Of a stretch of DNA of 64,000 nt, positions 16,810-24,497 are shown in pieces. The stretch's first letter is position 1. Every line of letters starts with the position of its first letter. The stretch comes from VMCP01 sp965659745 (GTDB taxonomy: Bacteria; Bacteroidota; Bacteroidia; NS11-12g; UBA955). The position numbers and the translations under genes are program-made. The stretch covers positions 9,737 to 73,736 of the forward strand of contig CBFHXF010000005.1 of the NCBI GenBank assembly GCA_965659745.1, read 5' to 3'. Under the pieces are notes generated by a model. It worked only from the letters and a program-made list of their open reading frames with translations. It searched no databases and had not been told where the DNA came from.

Positions 16810-17814
16810 TTAATTGTGCTTTAAAAAAGAAGTGGTGGCCATGCTTCCGTCATTCATGAGCGCGCGCACCCAATACATTCCCGCCGGCAATGAAGAGATG
16901 TCTACCTGTCCCTCTTTCAAATCCAATTCTTTTAGGGTCATTCCGCGATAATCGCAAATTTCTGCCTTCTGAACTTTTGCAAATTCCGCAATGTGAATCT
17001 TTTCGGTTGCAGGATTCGGATATAAGGAGAGTGTAAGCGCTTTGATTTTGTTTACACTTCCCGTGTGAACAATGGCAATTTTATCCAAGGCAAAATAAAG
17101 AGGGGTATTGATACCGAAGTCACCCACATCTGAACTCTGCAATTCAAATTGTATAGAATCGGTGGATGTCATCAACCCTACCCACTGCCAGGTATCTAAA
17201 AGCATGTGCTTTGTCGTATCGCTTGATCGGAAATCAGCGAGTATTACTTGTTGCGTTTTTTGTAGTTTTCCGCTAAGGAATAAATGAATGTTCAATACAA
17301 AGCTATCTTTATCGGCTGCGTTAAACTTTTTAGCAAAATTATCACCGAAGGCCATACTGTTATAGGCAAAAGTGGTATTGGTAATGTAAAATCCATCGAC
17401 ATACTGATTTATGGGGTCTGGATTTAGGAAGTAGGCATTTTGCGTACCGATTGCATATACTTCCCCTTCTTCTTCCGCGCCTTTTCCGGCCTTTGCGGCA
17501 TAGAGGTGCTTACTAAAATCGCTGGGTTCTAGGGTTGTTACATTTTTACGTGAAAATGCCCATTGGTCTTTCCAGTAGCCACCCCAAGAGGTATCCCATC
17601 CGATATCCATGGAAAGTTTTGCTTGGAATAAACTATCCGGCGTACTGTATTGTGTTTGTCCGTTCGAGCCGTTCCAAACTTCCCCCGAGGGAATAATAGA
17701 TTTCAACTCTTCAAAACCGATGAATTCCACTAGTGCGGTTTGGGCTTTACTAGTGTGGATTGAAAATAGAACAGCTAAAGTTGTGAGAATGATGTTTTTG
17801 ATACGGTATTTCAT
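16810..17814 (-). CDS. DUF4465-like secreted protein with T9SS sorting domain, B12 locus
   Basis: A 334-residue exported protein: a signal peptide to about residue 25 (HTSKAQ), a central domain with SWGGYWKDQWAFSRKNVTTLEPSDFSKHLYAAKAGKG and YVDGFYITNTTFAYNSMAFGD of the DUF4465 family, then a T9SS type A sorting domain (about residues 260-334) starting SLYPNPATEKI. In Bacteroides, proteins of this kind (BtuH) have been described as cobalamin-binding surface proteins; I recall that link but cannot check it. Here the sorting domain replaces the lipid anchor usual in Bacteroides, so the protein should be exported by the T9SS and attached outside. It is located between the TonB receptor and the BtuG-like gene. 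Confidence 0.75.
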   Translation of the reverse strand: MKYRIKNIILTTLAVLFSIHTSKAQTALVEFIGFEELKSIIPSGEVWNGSNGQTQYSTPDSLFQAKLSMDIGWDTSWGGYWKDQWAFSRKNVTTLEPSDFSKHLYAAKAGKGAEEEGEVYAIGTQNAYFLNPDPINQYVDGFYITNTTFAYNSMAFGDNFAKKFNAADKDSFVLNIHLFLSGKLQKTQQVILADFRSSDTTKHMLLDTWQWVGLMTSTDSIQFELQSSDVGDFGINTPLYFALDKIAIVHTGSVNKIKALTLSLYPNPATEKIHIAEFAKVQKAEICDYRGMTLKELDLKEGQVDISSLPAGMYWVRALMNDGSMATTSFLKHN

Positions 17815-17908
17815 GATTGTAGGTATAATTTTAAGGTGATATTATTATTTATTAATTTTCTGTCTGTTGATATGAGCGAGCGAATATGGATTTGAATAAA
17901 TATCACGG

Positions 17909-19762
17909 CTAAAAAATCAAGTTGATTTGAACATAGGCGTTTCTGGGTGGCATAGGTCGGCCAGGCATATTTTGATAGCTTACATCAAAAATGTTGCGCA
18001 CCCCTACCCTGCATTCGGATGAATTTTGTTTAAATCTTCCCCAAAATGCGGCCTTAAGAACCCCTTCTAATGAAAACAATTGGTAAAAAGGCATGTATTG
18101 AGAATTGTCGGTGGCCGTATATCGATTTCCGACTTTCTGCCATATTAATTTTAGGCTTGCCGCTTTAAATTTCAGGGCGAGCGCAGTGGTACTCATAATA
18201 TCTGGCACAAATATTTGCTGCTTAAACTCGGAATTGGCCTGACTTTTTACTGCCGAACGCACCCATTCGAAATTTTCGTTTAGCGCTACTTTACAGTTGC
18301 CAAAATCGTGGTTGATTTGTGCGCTGATTTGCACTCCGGTATATTGACCAAAATTCATATTTTGAGCGGCCCAATAAGCCCCTTGGGGCAACCAAATAAT
18401 GGGATTCTTGAGTTCTCGGTAAAACGGAGTGAGTTCCAAAATCCAATTCAAATGATGACCGTAGCTTGAATTCCAAACCACTCCTATTTCGCTGCCCCAG
18501 CCAATTTCCGGAACCACCGCGTTACGTTGGGTCACTTGCCAATACAAATCATTTAGCGTGGGTCTGCGGAAACTTCGATGAATATCGGTCTTAAAGTTAA
18601 GTCCATCGGTTATGGTCGTTTGAGTACCTAAGCCGCCTGTAAGCACTTGTTCGTTGAATTCATACCTGGCATTGATAAGGTAATTTGTTTTGCCTATTTC
18701 TGATTTCCAGGCGGAGAACAAAGCGGGCAAAACGCGCGTTTCCGGTATTGTATAATATTGTGAACTGCCTTTTTGCACTTGATAATCGAGACCATAAACC
18801 GCCTTACCCCATTGCGTTTGATGATACATTTCTGTCTGCAAAAACAACATTTTGGCAGTAGAAGTATCACCGGTTTGTCCTTGCGCCACATATACCAATC
18901 GATCGGAGGTATAGCCTACTTTTTGAGTAAAATGCAATTTATTTTTATGAAAATCGTATTGCACTAAATTGCGAGATTGTAGATCGAGTTGCTGGCCTAA
19001 GGCTTGTTCGGAACCATAAAGAAATCCCAAACCGCGATTCACTTTTCCCATTTCTGAAATGAGCTTTATTGAGTGATTTGCTAATGTATGAGCGGCCACC
19101 AATCGAATATTTTGATGGTCTAAATGGCTGTTAAAGGAGTTTCTATTTTGCTGTTTTATGGGATCAAAAAAACCAAATTCGTTATTTTGGTTGATCCATG
19201 AACTTGCCACATTTACATAGGTATTCTTCCACCCTTTTCCCACTTGGAATCCCATTTGAGAATTCCTAAGGGAGTTGGTTTCGGCCACCGTCTTGATTTT
19301 TAACGGGGAATTAAAACTCACTTTATTGTTCAGCATTACAGTACCGCCCACACTTCCGGAGCCGTACATGGCTGAATTTCCCCCTTCAATTAACACGAGT
19401 TCATCCATTCCAAAGGTGGCAATGCCATTAAAATCCATCATTCCCAACATGGGATGATTGATGGGCAAGCCATTCCACAACACTTGGGTTTGGGTGGCAT
19501 CGGCCCCTCGTTTAGAAATGGTTGCAGATCCCGATACGCCGTACTCTTTGAAAAACTGAGCGGCCTCCTGCATATTTTGTGTGAGTAGTCCGAGTCCTTT
19601 ACCCGAATTGAGTCGCACTTCCTTTCTTCCTACATTCGCAAATTCACTTCTATCGGCCCGAATATGCACGGTATCTACAGCAGGAATAGGAGTCGGTTCC
19701 CACGAGGTGGAATCTCCTAAAGTGGCCAAGCAGGCGGCGATATGTACTAAATGCAGTAGCAT
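17909..19762 (-). CDS. TonB-dependent outer-membrane receptor, BtuB-like (cobalamin)
   Basis: A 617-residue receptor. After a short signal region there is a plug domain (about residues 40-160) with QFFKEYGVSGSATISKRGADATQTQVLWNGLPINHP and VLIEGGNSAMYGSGSVGGTVMLNN, then a 22-stranded barrel ending in an aromatic residue (VQINLIF). No N-terminal carboxypeptidase-like repeat domain is present, so it is a BtuB-like and not a SusC-like receptor. A cobalamin riboswitch lies in its leader (19868-20034), which identifies the ligand as cobalamin or a related corrinoid. It imports the ligand with TonB-ExbBD energy. The BtuCDF inner-membrane importer is not in the window. Confidence 0.9.
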   Translation of the reverse strand: MLLHLVHIAACLATLGDSTSWEPTPIPAVDTVHIRADRSEFANVGRKEVRLNSGKGLGLLTQNMQEAAQFFKEYGVSGSATISKRGADATQTQVLWNGLPINHPMLGMMDFNGIATFGMDELVLIEGGNSAMYGSGSVGGTVMLNNKVSFNSPLKIKTVAETNSLRNSQMGFQVGKGWKNTYVNVASSWINQNNEFGFFDPIKQQNRNSFNSHLDHQNIRLVAAHTLANHSIKLISEMGKVNRGLGFLYGSEQALGQQLDLQSRNLVQYDFHKNKLHFTQKVGYTSDRLVYVAQGQTGDTSTAKMLFLQTEMYHQTQWGKAVYGLDYQVQKGSSQYYTIPETRVLPALFSAWKSEIGKTNYLINARYEFNEQVLTGGLGTQTTITDGLNFKTDIHRSFRRPTLNDLYWQVTQRNAVVPEIGWGSEIGVVWNSSYGHHLNWILELTPFYRELKNPIIWLPQGAYWAAQNMNFGQYTGVQISAQINHDFGNCKVALNENFEWVRSAVKSQANSEFKQQIFVPDIMSTTALALKFKAASLKLIWQKVGNRYTATDNSQYMPFYQLFSLEGVLKAAFWGRFKQNSSECRVGVRNIFDVSYQNMPGRPMPPRNAYVQINLIF

Positions 19763-19867
19763 AATTTACCTTACTCGGAAATAAATAGCATGGAGCGTGC
19801 AGACACACTTAAGGTCTGAAGACACATACTACCGCGCTTTTATTCCCGAAAGCGGATTGTTCGTTTG

Positions 19868-20034
19868 AGCGTGGCAGGTCTTCTGACTTCCTCGCTGCAG
19901 GCGCCTTCCCGTTTTCACAGTGGCATAAAGGCCTGAAGCATGTCTCCCGAAAGAGATGAGGTTACAGCTGCGGGTACAGTCTCGGTTTCACACCGAAGTT
20001 CCCTTTTCATTTCAAAACCATCTTGCCCGATGGC
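19868..20034 (-). ncRNA. Cobalamin riboswitch aptamer
   Basis: Read on the minus strand the region contains the expected ordered blocks of a B12 riboswitch: GGGAACTTCGGTGTGAAACC, ACTGTACCCGCAGCTGTAA, then GCCACTGTGAAAACGGGAAGG and finally GTCAGAAGACCTGCC. The start codon of the receptor is about 105 bases downstream. A possible expression platform is GTCTTC (minus strand, near 19814-19819), which could pair with GAAGAC in the last aptamer block, and a hairpin around 19830-19860. High cobalamin should shut down the receptor operon. The 19763-20176 gap holds only this element, its promoter and the tolC promoter. Confidence 0.95.
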
Positions 20035-20055
20035 TTTGAAAACCAAAACTCGATG

Positions 20056-20063
20056 CAAACATA
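20056..20063 (-). promoter_or_regulatory. Promoter -7 element of the riboswitch transcript
   Basis: CAAACATA on the plus strand reads TATGTTTG on the minus strand, a match to TAnnTTTG. Transcription would start about 20049, just ahead of the aptamer. No clear TTTG -33 box is seen. Confidence 0.45.
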
Positions 20064-20163
20064 CGCACTTTGTTTATTTCTTTATATAGTTCTTTTCCAC
20101 ACGATTGGTCGAAGCAAACCAAGGTATATCGATAGTTTGTCCACAGATACCACTTCGCATGAT

Positions 20164-20171
20164 TACCTTTG
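20164..20171 (+). promoter_or_regulatory. Promoter -7 element of the TolC-family gene, close to the start codon
   Basis: TACCTTTG is an exact TAnnTTTG match, with TTTG at 20136-20139 upstream (24-base spacing, somewhat long). The expected transcription start is within a few bases of the ATG at 20177, so the messenger may be leaderless or nearly so. Confidence 0.45.
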
Positions 20172-20176
20172 CAAAT

Positions 20177-21607
20177 ATGCGCAAGCGCGGTTTACTCTAT
20201 TTACTATTGGGAATTTCGAACTTCCTTGGTGCTCAAGAGGTTCGAAAAATGGACCTATCGGCCTGTATAGATTTGGCTCTAGAAAATAATATTGATGTAT
20301 TGTTGAGTCAAATTAATCAATCCCAATCCGAAATTGAATACCGCCAATCTCTTTGGAATTTAGGTCCGGAAGTCAGTTTTGCCGGTGGACAGTTTTATCA
20401 AAGTGGTAGAAGTATTGACCGTTTTACCAATCAATTTGTTCAAGAAACCGTTGGAAACAGCTCGGTTCAGCTTTCCAGTAGCTGGGTGGTTTATGCCGGG
20501 GGAAGTCTCAGAAAATCGGTACTCAGATCTAAGAAGCAAGTGAAAGCGAGTGCGTACGACTATCAGCAATCGCGACAGAATATTGCACTGAGTGTGGCCT
20601 TAGCCTACCTACAATGTTTGCAAAGTAAAGAATTACTAAAGGCCAATGAATCTAATGTAGCCTCGTTATTCCAGGAGCAAAAGCGAATCGAAAAATTAGT
20701 ACAAGCCGGTAGTGTTAACGAAGGCGTATGGCTATCGTCGAAAGCGCAGTTGGCACAGGCCCGCGCCCAGAAAGTTCAAATCGAAACCCAGCATCAAAGT
20801 GCCCTACTCAATCTTAAAAATCTATTAAGGATTCCGGTTTCGGATGGCTTTGACATTGAATACACCATGGCGCCAGCCCCTGAATATACAGAGTATCCAG
20901 CAAGCCTAAATGAACTAATTGATAGTGCGTTGTTCAATCGTGCCGACTATAAAGCGGCTCTATTAAAGCAAGAAGCGGCGGCTTTATCTATGGGTATAGC
21001 CAAGGCGCAATTATTGCCGGTTCTATCTATCGGTGGAAATTTAAGTTCGATATACTCAGATAAAGCATTAAACATAACGGGCTACCAAATAAGTGGTACC
21101 CAACCCATTGGTATTGTTCAAGGAACCAATCAAATAGTAGAAGCGCCTACCTTTAGTTATCAAACGCAAACCATAGACTTCTCTAGGCAAATGCGCGATA
21201 ATTTCGGACAGAGCTTTGGCGCTAATTTATCGGTTCCCTTATTCGGTAAATTGCGGGCTCAAAATGGAATTAAATCGGCTAAACTCGCCTATACCCAACA
21301 AGAATTGAATGCATTCCGGATTCGTCAAAATGCAGTTGTTGAAGTAACCAATGCCTATCAAAGTTTCAAAAATGCAGCGATGCAATATCAGGCGCAACGT
21401 GAAAATCACGAGGCCCAGCGACTGAATTTGGAGTTCGTGCAAAAACGTTTTGAAAGCGGTCAAGCTACCTATTTTGAACTGCAATTGGCTAAAAATCAAG
21501 AGTTAATGGCGTTCCAAAACTTCCTCAGTAATAAATACGAGGCGGCGTTACGAAATCTCATACTCGATGTTATGTATCGCGGAAACTGGCAGTTATTAAA
21601 ACCTTAA
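20177..21607 (+). CDS. TolC family outer-membrane efflux protein
   Basis: I place the start at 20177 (476 residues), because MRKRGLLYLLLGISNFLGAQ is a proper signal peptide; the frame is open from 20105 without one. The mature part has two outer-membrane efflux domains of long amphipathic helices, with internal repetition: DLSACIDLALENNIDVLLSQINQSQSEIEYRQSLW in the first half and LIDSALFNRADYKAALLKQEAAALSMGIAKAQLLPVLSIGG in the second. The C-terminal RLNLEFVQKRFESGQATYFELQLAKNQEL is a family signature. It forms a trimeric outer-membrane duct. The adaptor gene follows 12 bases later, but no pump gene is adjacent. Confidence 0.92.
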   Translation: MRKRGLLYLLLGISNFLGAQEVRKMDLSACIDLALENNIDVLLSQINQSQSEIEYRQSLWNLGPEVSFAGGQFYQSGRSIDRFTNQFVQETVGNSSVQLSSSWVVYAGGSLRKSVLRSKKQVKASAYDYQQSRQNIALSVALAYLQCLQSKELLKANESNVASLFQEQKRIEKLVQAGSVNEGVWLSSKAQLAQARAQKVQIETQHQSALLNLKNLLRIPVSDGFDIEYTMAPAPEYTEYPASLNELIDSALFNRADYKAALLKQEAAALSMGIAKAQLLPVLSIGGNLSSIYSDKALNITGYQISGTQPIGIVQGTNQIVEAPTFSYQTQTIDFSRQMRDNFGQSFGANLSVPLFGKLRAQNGIKSAKLAYTQQELNAFRIRQNAVVEVTNAYQSFKNAAMQYQAQRENHEAQRLNLEFVQKRFESGQATYFELQLAKNQELMAFQNFLSNKYEAALRNLILDVMYRGNWQLLKP

Positions 21608-21619
21608 AAAGAGTAAATC

Positions 21620-22873
21620 ATGCAAAAGAAATATATTATCGGATTGTCGATTATCGCAGTGGTAGTGCTAATTGTTTTGGCATCGGTATTTAAAGGCGGT
21701 AAAAAAGACGTTGAAGTAGTAACCGAAAAATTAGGCAGACGCGATATCACCGAGATTGTAACCGTAACGGGCAAAATACAACCCAAACGAGAGGTGAAAA
21801 TCAGTCCCGACGTAAGCGGTGAAATCACCGAAATGTATGTAAATGAAGGTGATTCGGTTCAAAAAGGACAACTTTTGTTGACGATAAATCCGGAAATCTA
21901 CATTACTACGGTTAACCAATTAATCGCCAATTTGAATAATGCCAAAGCGAGTTTGGCATCGGCAGAAGCACAAGAAATTCGTGCAAAAAATAATTTCACT
22001 TTAGGAAAAGAGCTTTTTAACCGTCAGGAGCAGTTGTATAAAGACAAAGTGATTAGTTTACAAGAATTTGAAAATGCAAAGATGCAATTTCAACAGCAGC
22101 AGACGGAAGTAGTCGTTTCAGAGAAGACCCGAATGTCGGCTATTTATAATGTAAAAAGTTTAGAGGCCCGCTTGGAAGAAGGACAAAAAACATTGGGAAG
22201 AACGCGCATAACCGCTCCCCAAAGTGGAATTGTAACGCAGTTGAATAGCGAAAAAGGCGAACGGGTAGTTGGAACCGCCCAAATGGCGGGTACGGAAATT
22301 ATGCGTATTAGCAATCTCAATGAAATGGAGGTTGAAGTGCAAATTAATGAAAACGATATTGTACGCGTGCATTTGAATGATGAAGCCGATATTCGTGTAG
22401 ATGCCTATCCGGAGCGTGTTTTCAAAGGAGTGGTTACCGAAATTGCCAATTCTGCGAAGTTCAATGTAGCTCAAAACATAAACGAACAGGTTACCAATTA
22501 CACGGTAAAGATTTTAATTGATGCCCAAAGTTATGCTGACTTAATCAGTAAAAACCGGCCACAACCTTTTTTACCTGGGATGACGGCGTCTGCGGATATC
22601 AAAACAGAAATTCGTAAAAACGTATTATCGGTACCCATTGCGGCAGTTACCTCTCGAAATCCTAAAGACATAGAATCTACAAGCAGCTCAAATAAAACCT
22701 GGGTATTTGTTTATGATGCTGGAAAAGCCAAAGCGGTGGAAATCAAAACCGGCATACAAGATATTGATTATTTTGAAGTACTGTCGGGTTTAAAAGAAGG
22801 AGAGGAAATTGTTACCGAACCGGGAATGGCAATTGCCAAAACCCTAATGGACGGTTCGAAAATCAAAAAATAA
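21620..22873 (+). CDS. Efflux periplasmic adaptor (MacA/HlyD family)
   Basis: A 417-residue protein with an N-terminal membrane anchor (about residues 4-23). The lipoyl half VKISPDVSGEITEMYVNEGDSVQKGQLLLTI is followed by a coiled-coil hairpin of about 110 residues, the second half (RTRITAPQSGIVTQLNSEKGERVVG), a beta-barrel domain and a membrane-proximal domain (KTWVFVYDAGKAKAVEIKTGIQDIDYFEVLSGLKEGEEIVTEPG). It is the MacA-like partner expected to join TolC to an inner-membrane pump. The pump could be a MacB-type transporter, such as the permease-ATPase pair at 6.6-8.6 kb, or one encoded elsewhere. Confidence 0.92.
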   Translation: MQKKYIIGLSIIAVVVLIVLASVFKGGKKDVEVVTEKLGRRDITEIVTVTGKIQPKREVKISPDVSGEITEMYVNEGDSVQKGQLLLTINPEIYITTVNQLIANLNNAKASLASAEAQEIRAKNNFTLGKELFNRQEQLYKDKVISLQEFENAKMQFQQQQTEVVVSEKTRMSAIYNVKSLEARLEEGQKTLGRTRITAPQSGIVTQLNSEKGERVVGTAQMAGTEIMRISNLNEMEVEVQINENDIVRVHLNDEADIRVDAYPERVFKGVVTEIANSAKFNVAQNINEQVTNYTVKILIDAQSYADLISKNRPQPFLPGMTASADIKTEIRKNVLSVPIAAVTSRNPKDIESTSSSNKTWVFVYDAGKAKAVEIKTGIQDIDYFEVLSGLKEGEEIVTEPGMAIAKTLMDGSKIKK

Positions 22874-22897
22874 CTGGAAATACGAGGAGGCGAAAGG

Positions 22898-23014
22898 TTA
22901 ACCTCCGAAATATTTGGAGTTTTTCTGTTTGGTTTCTTTCTCTTTCTTGTTGTATTGTTTCAAGAAAAAGTAAACGGCAGTAAATACGATTACGGATATA
23001 ATTATTTCGTACAT
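22898..23014 (-). CDS. Small single-helix membrane protein (hypothetical)
   Basis: From the Met at 23014 the frame gives 38 residues: one hydrophobic helix (about residues 3-18, IIISVIVFTAVYFFL) and a basic tail rich in Lys and Gln, ending KYFGG. The frame is open to 23086, so a longer version is possible. It lies between the adaptor and the dipeptidase, on the opposite strand. I recognise no family. The membrane helix with positive-inside tail makes it plausible, but it could be spurious. Confidence 0.35.
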   Translation of the reverse strand: MYEIIISVIVFTAVYFFLKQYNKKEKETKQKNSKYFGG

Positions 23015-23126
23015 AAATACTTCGCCCTTAAATGCATTCAAGGAAGCCTCTGTTGTGTCGGAATTCATGATACAAAATAACGACAAAAACAGAGATTTAG
23101 GTCAATTTATGCGTAAATTGCGATAT

Positions 23127-24494
23127 ATGTCAAGCAAGAGTTATATCGAATCAAACCAAGAGCGTTTTTTAGAGGAACTATTCCAGTTATTGCGTATTCC
23201 AAGTATCAGTGCAGATTCGGCGTATGCCCAAGATGTGCGCAAATGTGCGGAAACCGTAGCTGATTTTCTAACCAAAGCGGGTGCCGATAATGTAGTACTT
23301 GAAGAAACTGCGGGTTACCCCATTGTTTATGGCGATAAAATCATAGATCCTGCACTTCCCACCGTATTAGTTTATGGCCATTACGATGTGCAACCCAGTG
23401 TTCCTAACGAACTTTGGCATACGCCTCCGTTCGAGCCTACTATTAAGGACGGTAAAATTTATGCCCGTGGCGCGTGCGACGATAAAGGACAGATGTTTAT
23501 GCATGTGAAAGCGTTTGAATCCATGATGCAAACTCAAGAATTGGCATGTAATATAAAGTTCATGATCGAGGGAGAGGAAGAAGTGGGTAGTAATAATCTT
23601 GGAACGTATTGTAAATCCAATAAAGAAAAATTAAAAGCCGATGTAATTTTGATCTCTGATACCTCTATGCTCGCCAACGATTTGCCGAGTATCGATATCG
23701 GTTTGCGCGGTTTGAGTTATGTAGAAGTAGAAGTTACCGGTCCTAATATTGATTTACATAGCGGTGTATATGGCGGTGCTGTAGCCAATCCTATCAATGT
23801 ACTATGTGATATGATTGCCAAAATGAAAGACGACAAAAATCATATTACCATTCCTGGTTTCTATGACGATGTGGTTATTGTTTCTGAAGCAGATCGCAAT
23901 GCAATGGCTAAAACTCCTTTTGATCTCGAGGCCTATAAAAAGCATTTAGATATTGAAGATGTAATGGGAGAAGAAGGATTTTCTACCATCGAGCGCACCG
24001 GCATCCGTCCTACCCTTGACGTAAATGGCATTTGGGGCGGTTATATCGGAGAAGGTGCTAAAACCGTATTGCCTTCCAAAGCCTATGCGAAAATCTCCAT
24101 GCGATTGGTTCCCAATCAGTCTTCCGAAAAAATCACCAAAATCTTTACAGAGTACTTTGAATCGATAGCTCCAAAAGGGGTTAAAGTAAAGGTAACTCCT
24201 CACCATGGTGGCGAACCCGTTTTAACGCCTACAGATAGCATTCCTTTCAAAGCAGCAGCCGCTGCTATGAAAGATACCTTTGGAAAAGACCCTATTCCCA
24301 CTCGTGGAGGCGGAAGCATTCCAATTGTAGCACTTTTTGAAAAGGAATTAGAAACCAAAACGGTCCTTATGGGATTTGGTTTAGACAGCGATGCCATACA
24401 TTCTCCCAATGAGCATTACGGCGTGTTTAACTATTTCAAAGGAATTGAAACCATTCCAAGATTCTTTCATCATTTTGCCGCAATGAACAAATAA
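23127..24494 (+). CDS. M20 family metallopeptidase (dipeptidase)
   Basis: I place the start at 23127 (455 residues), where the family-typical N-terminus MSSKSYIESNQERFLEELFQLLRIPSIS begins; the frame opens at 23055. The two-zinc site is complete: VYGHYDVQP (His), ARGACDDKGQM (Asp), IEGEEEVGSNN (Glu-Glu), ISDTSM (Asp) and the C-terminal IHSPNEHYG (His). The dimerisation domain in the middle (LRGLSYVEVEVTGPNIDLHSGVYGG) fits CNDP-like or PepV-like dipeptidases. It is a cytoplasmic enzyme that cleaves dipeptides or related amides. rsh follows three bases later. Confidence 0.93.
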   Translation: MSSKSYIESNQERFLEELFQLLRIPSISADSAYAQDVRKCAETVADFLTKAGADNVVLEETAGYPIVYGDKIIDPALPTVLVYGHYDVQPSVPNELWHTPPFEPTIKDGKIYARGACDDKGQMFMHVKAFESMMQTQELACNIKFMIEGEEEVGSNNLGTYCKSNKEKLKADVILISDTSMLANDLPSIDIGLRGLSYVEVEVTGPNIDLHSGVYGGAVANPINVLCDMIAKMKDDKNHITIPGFYDDVVIVSEADRNAMAKTPFDLEAYKKHLDIEDVMGEEGFSTIERTGIRPTLDVNGIWGGYIGEGAKTVLPSKAYAKISMRLVPNQSSEKITKIFTEYFESIAPKGVKVKVTPHHGGEPVLTPTDSIPFKAAAAAMKDTFGKDPIPTRGGGSIPIVALFEKELETKTVLMGFGLDSDAIHSPNEHYGVFNYFKGIETIPRFFHHFAAMNK

Positions 24495-24497
24495 TTT

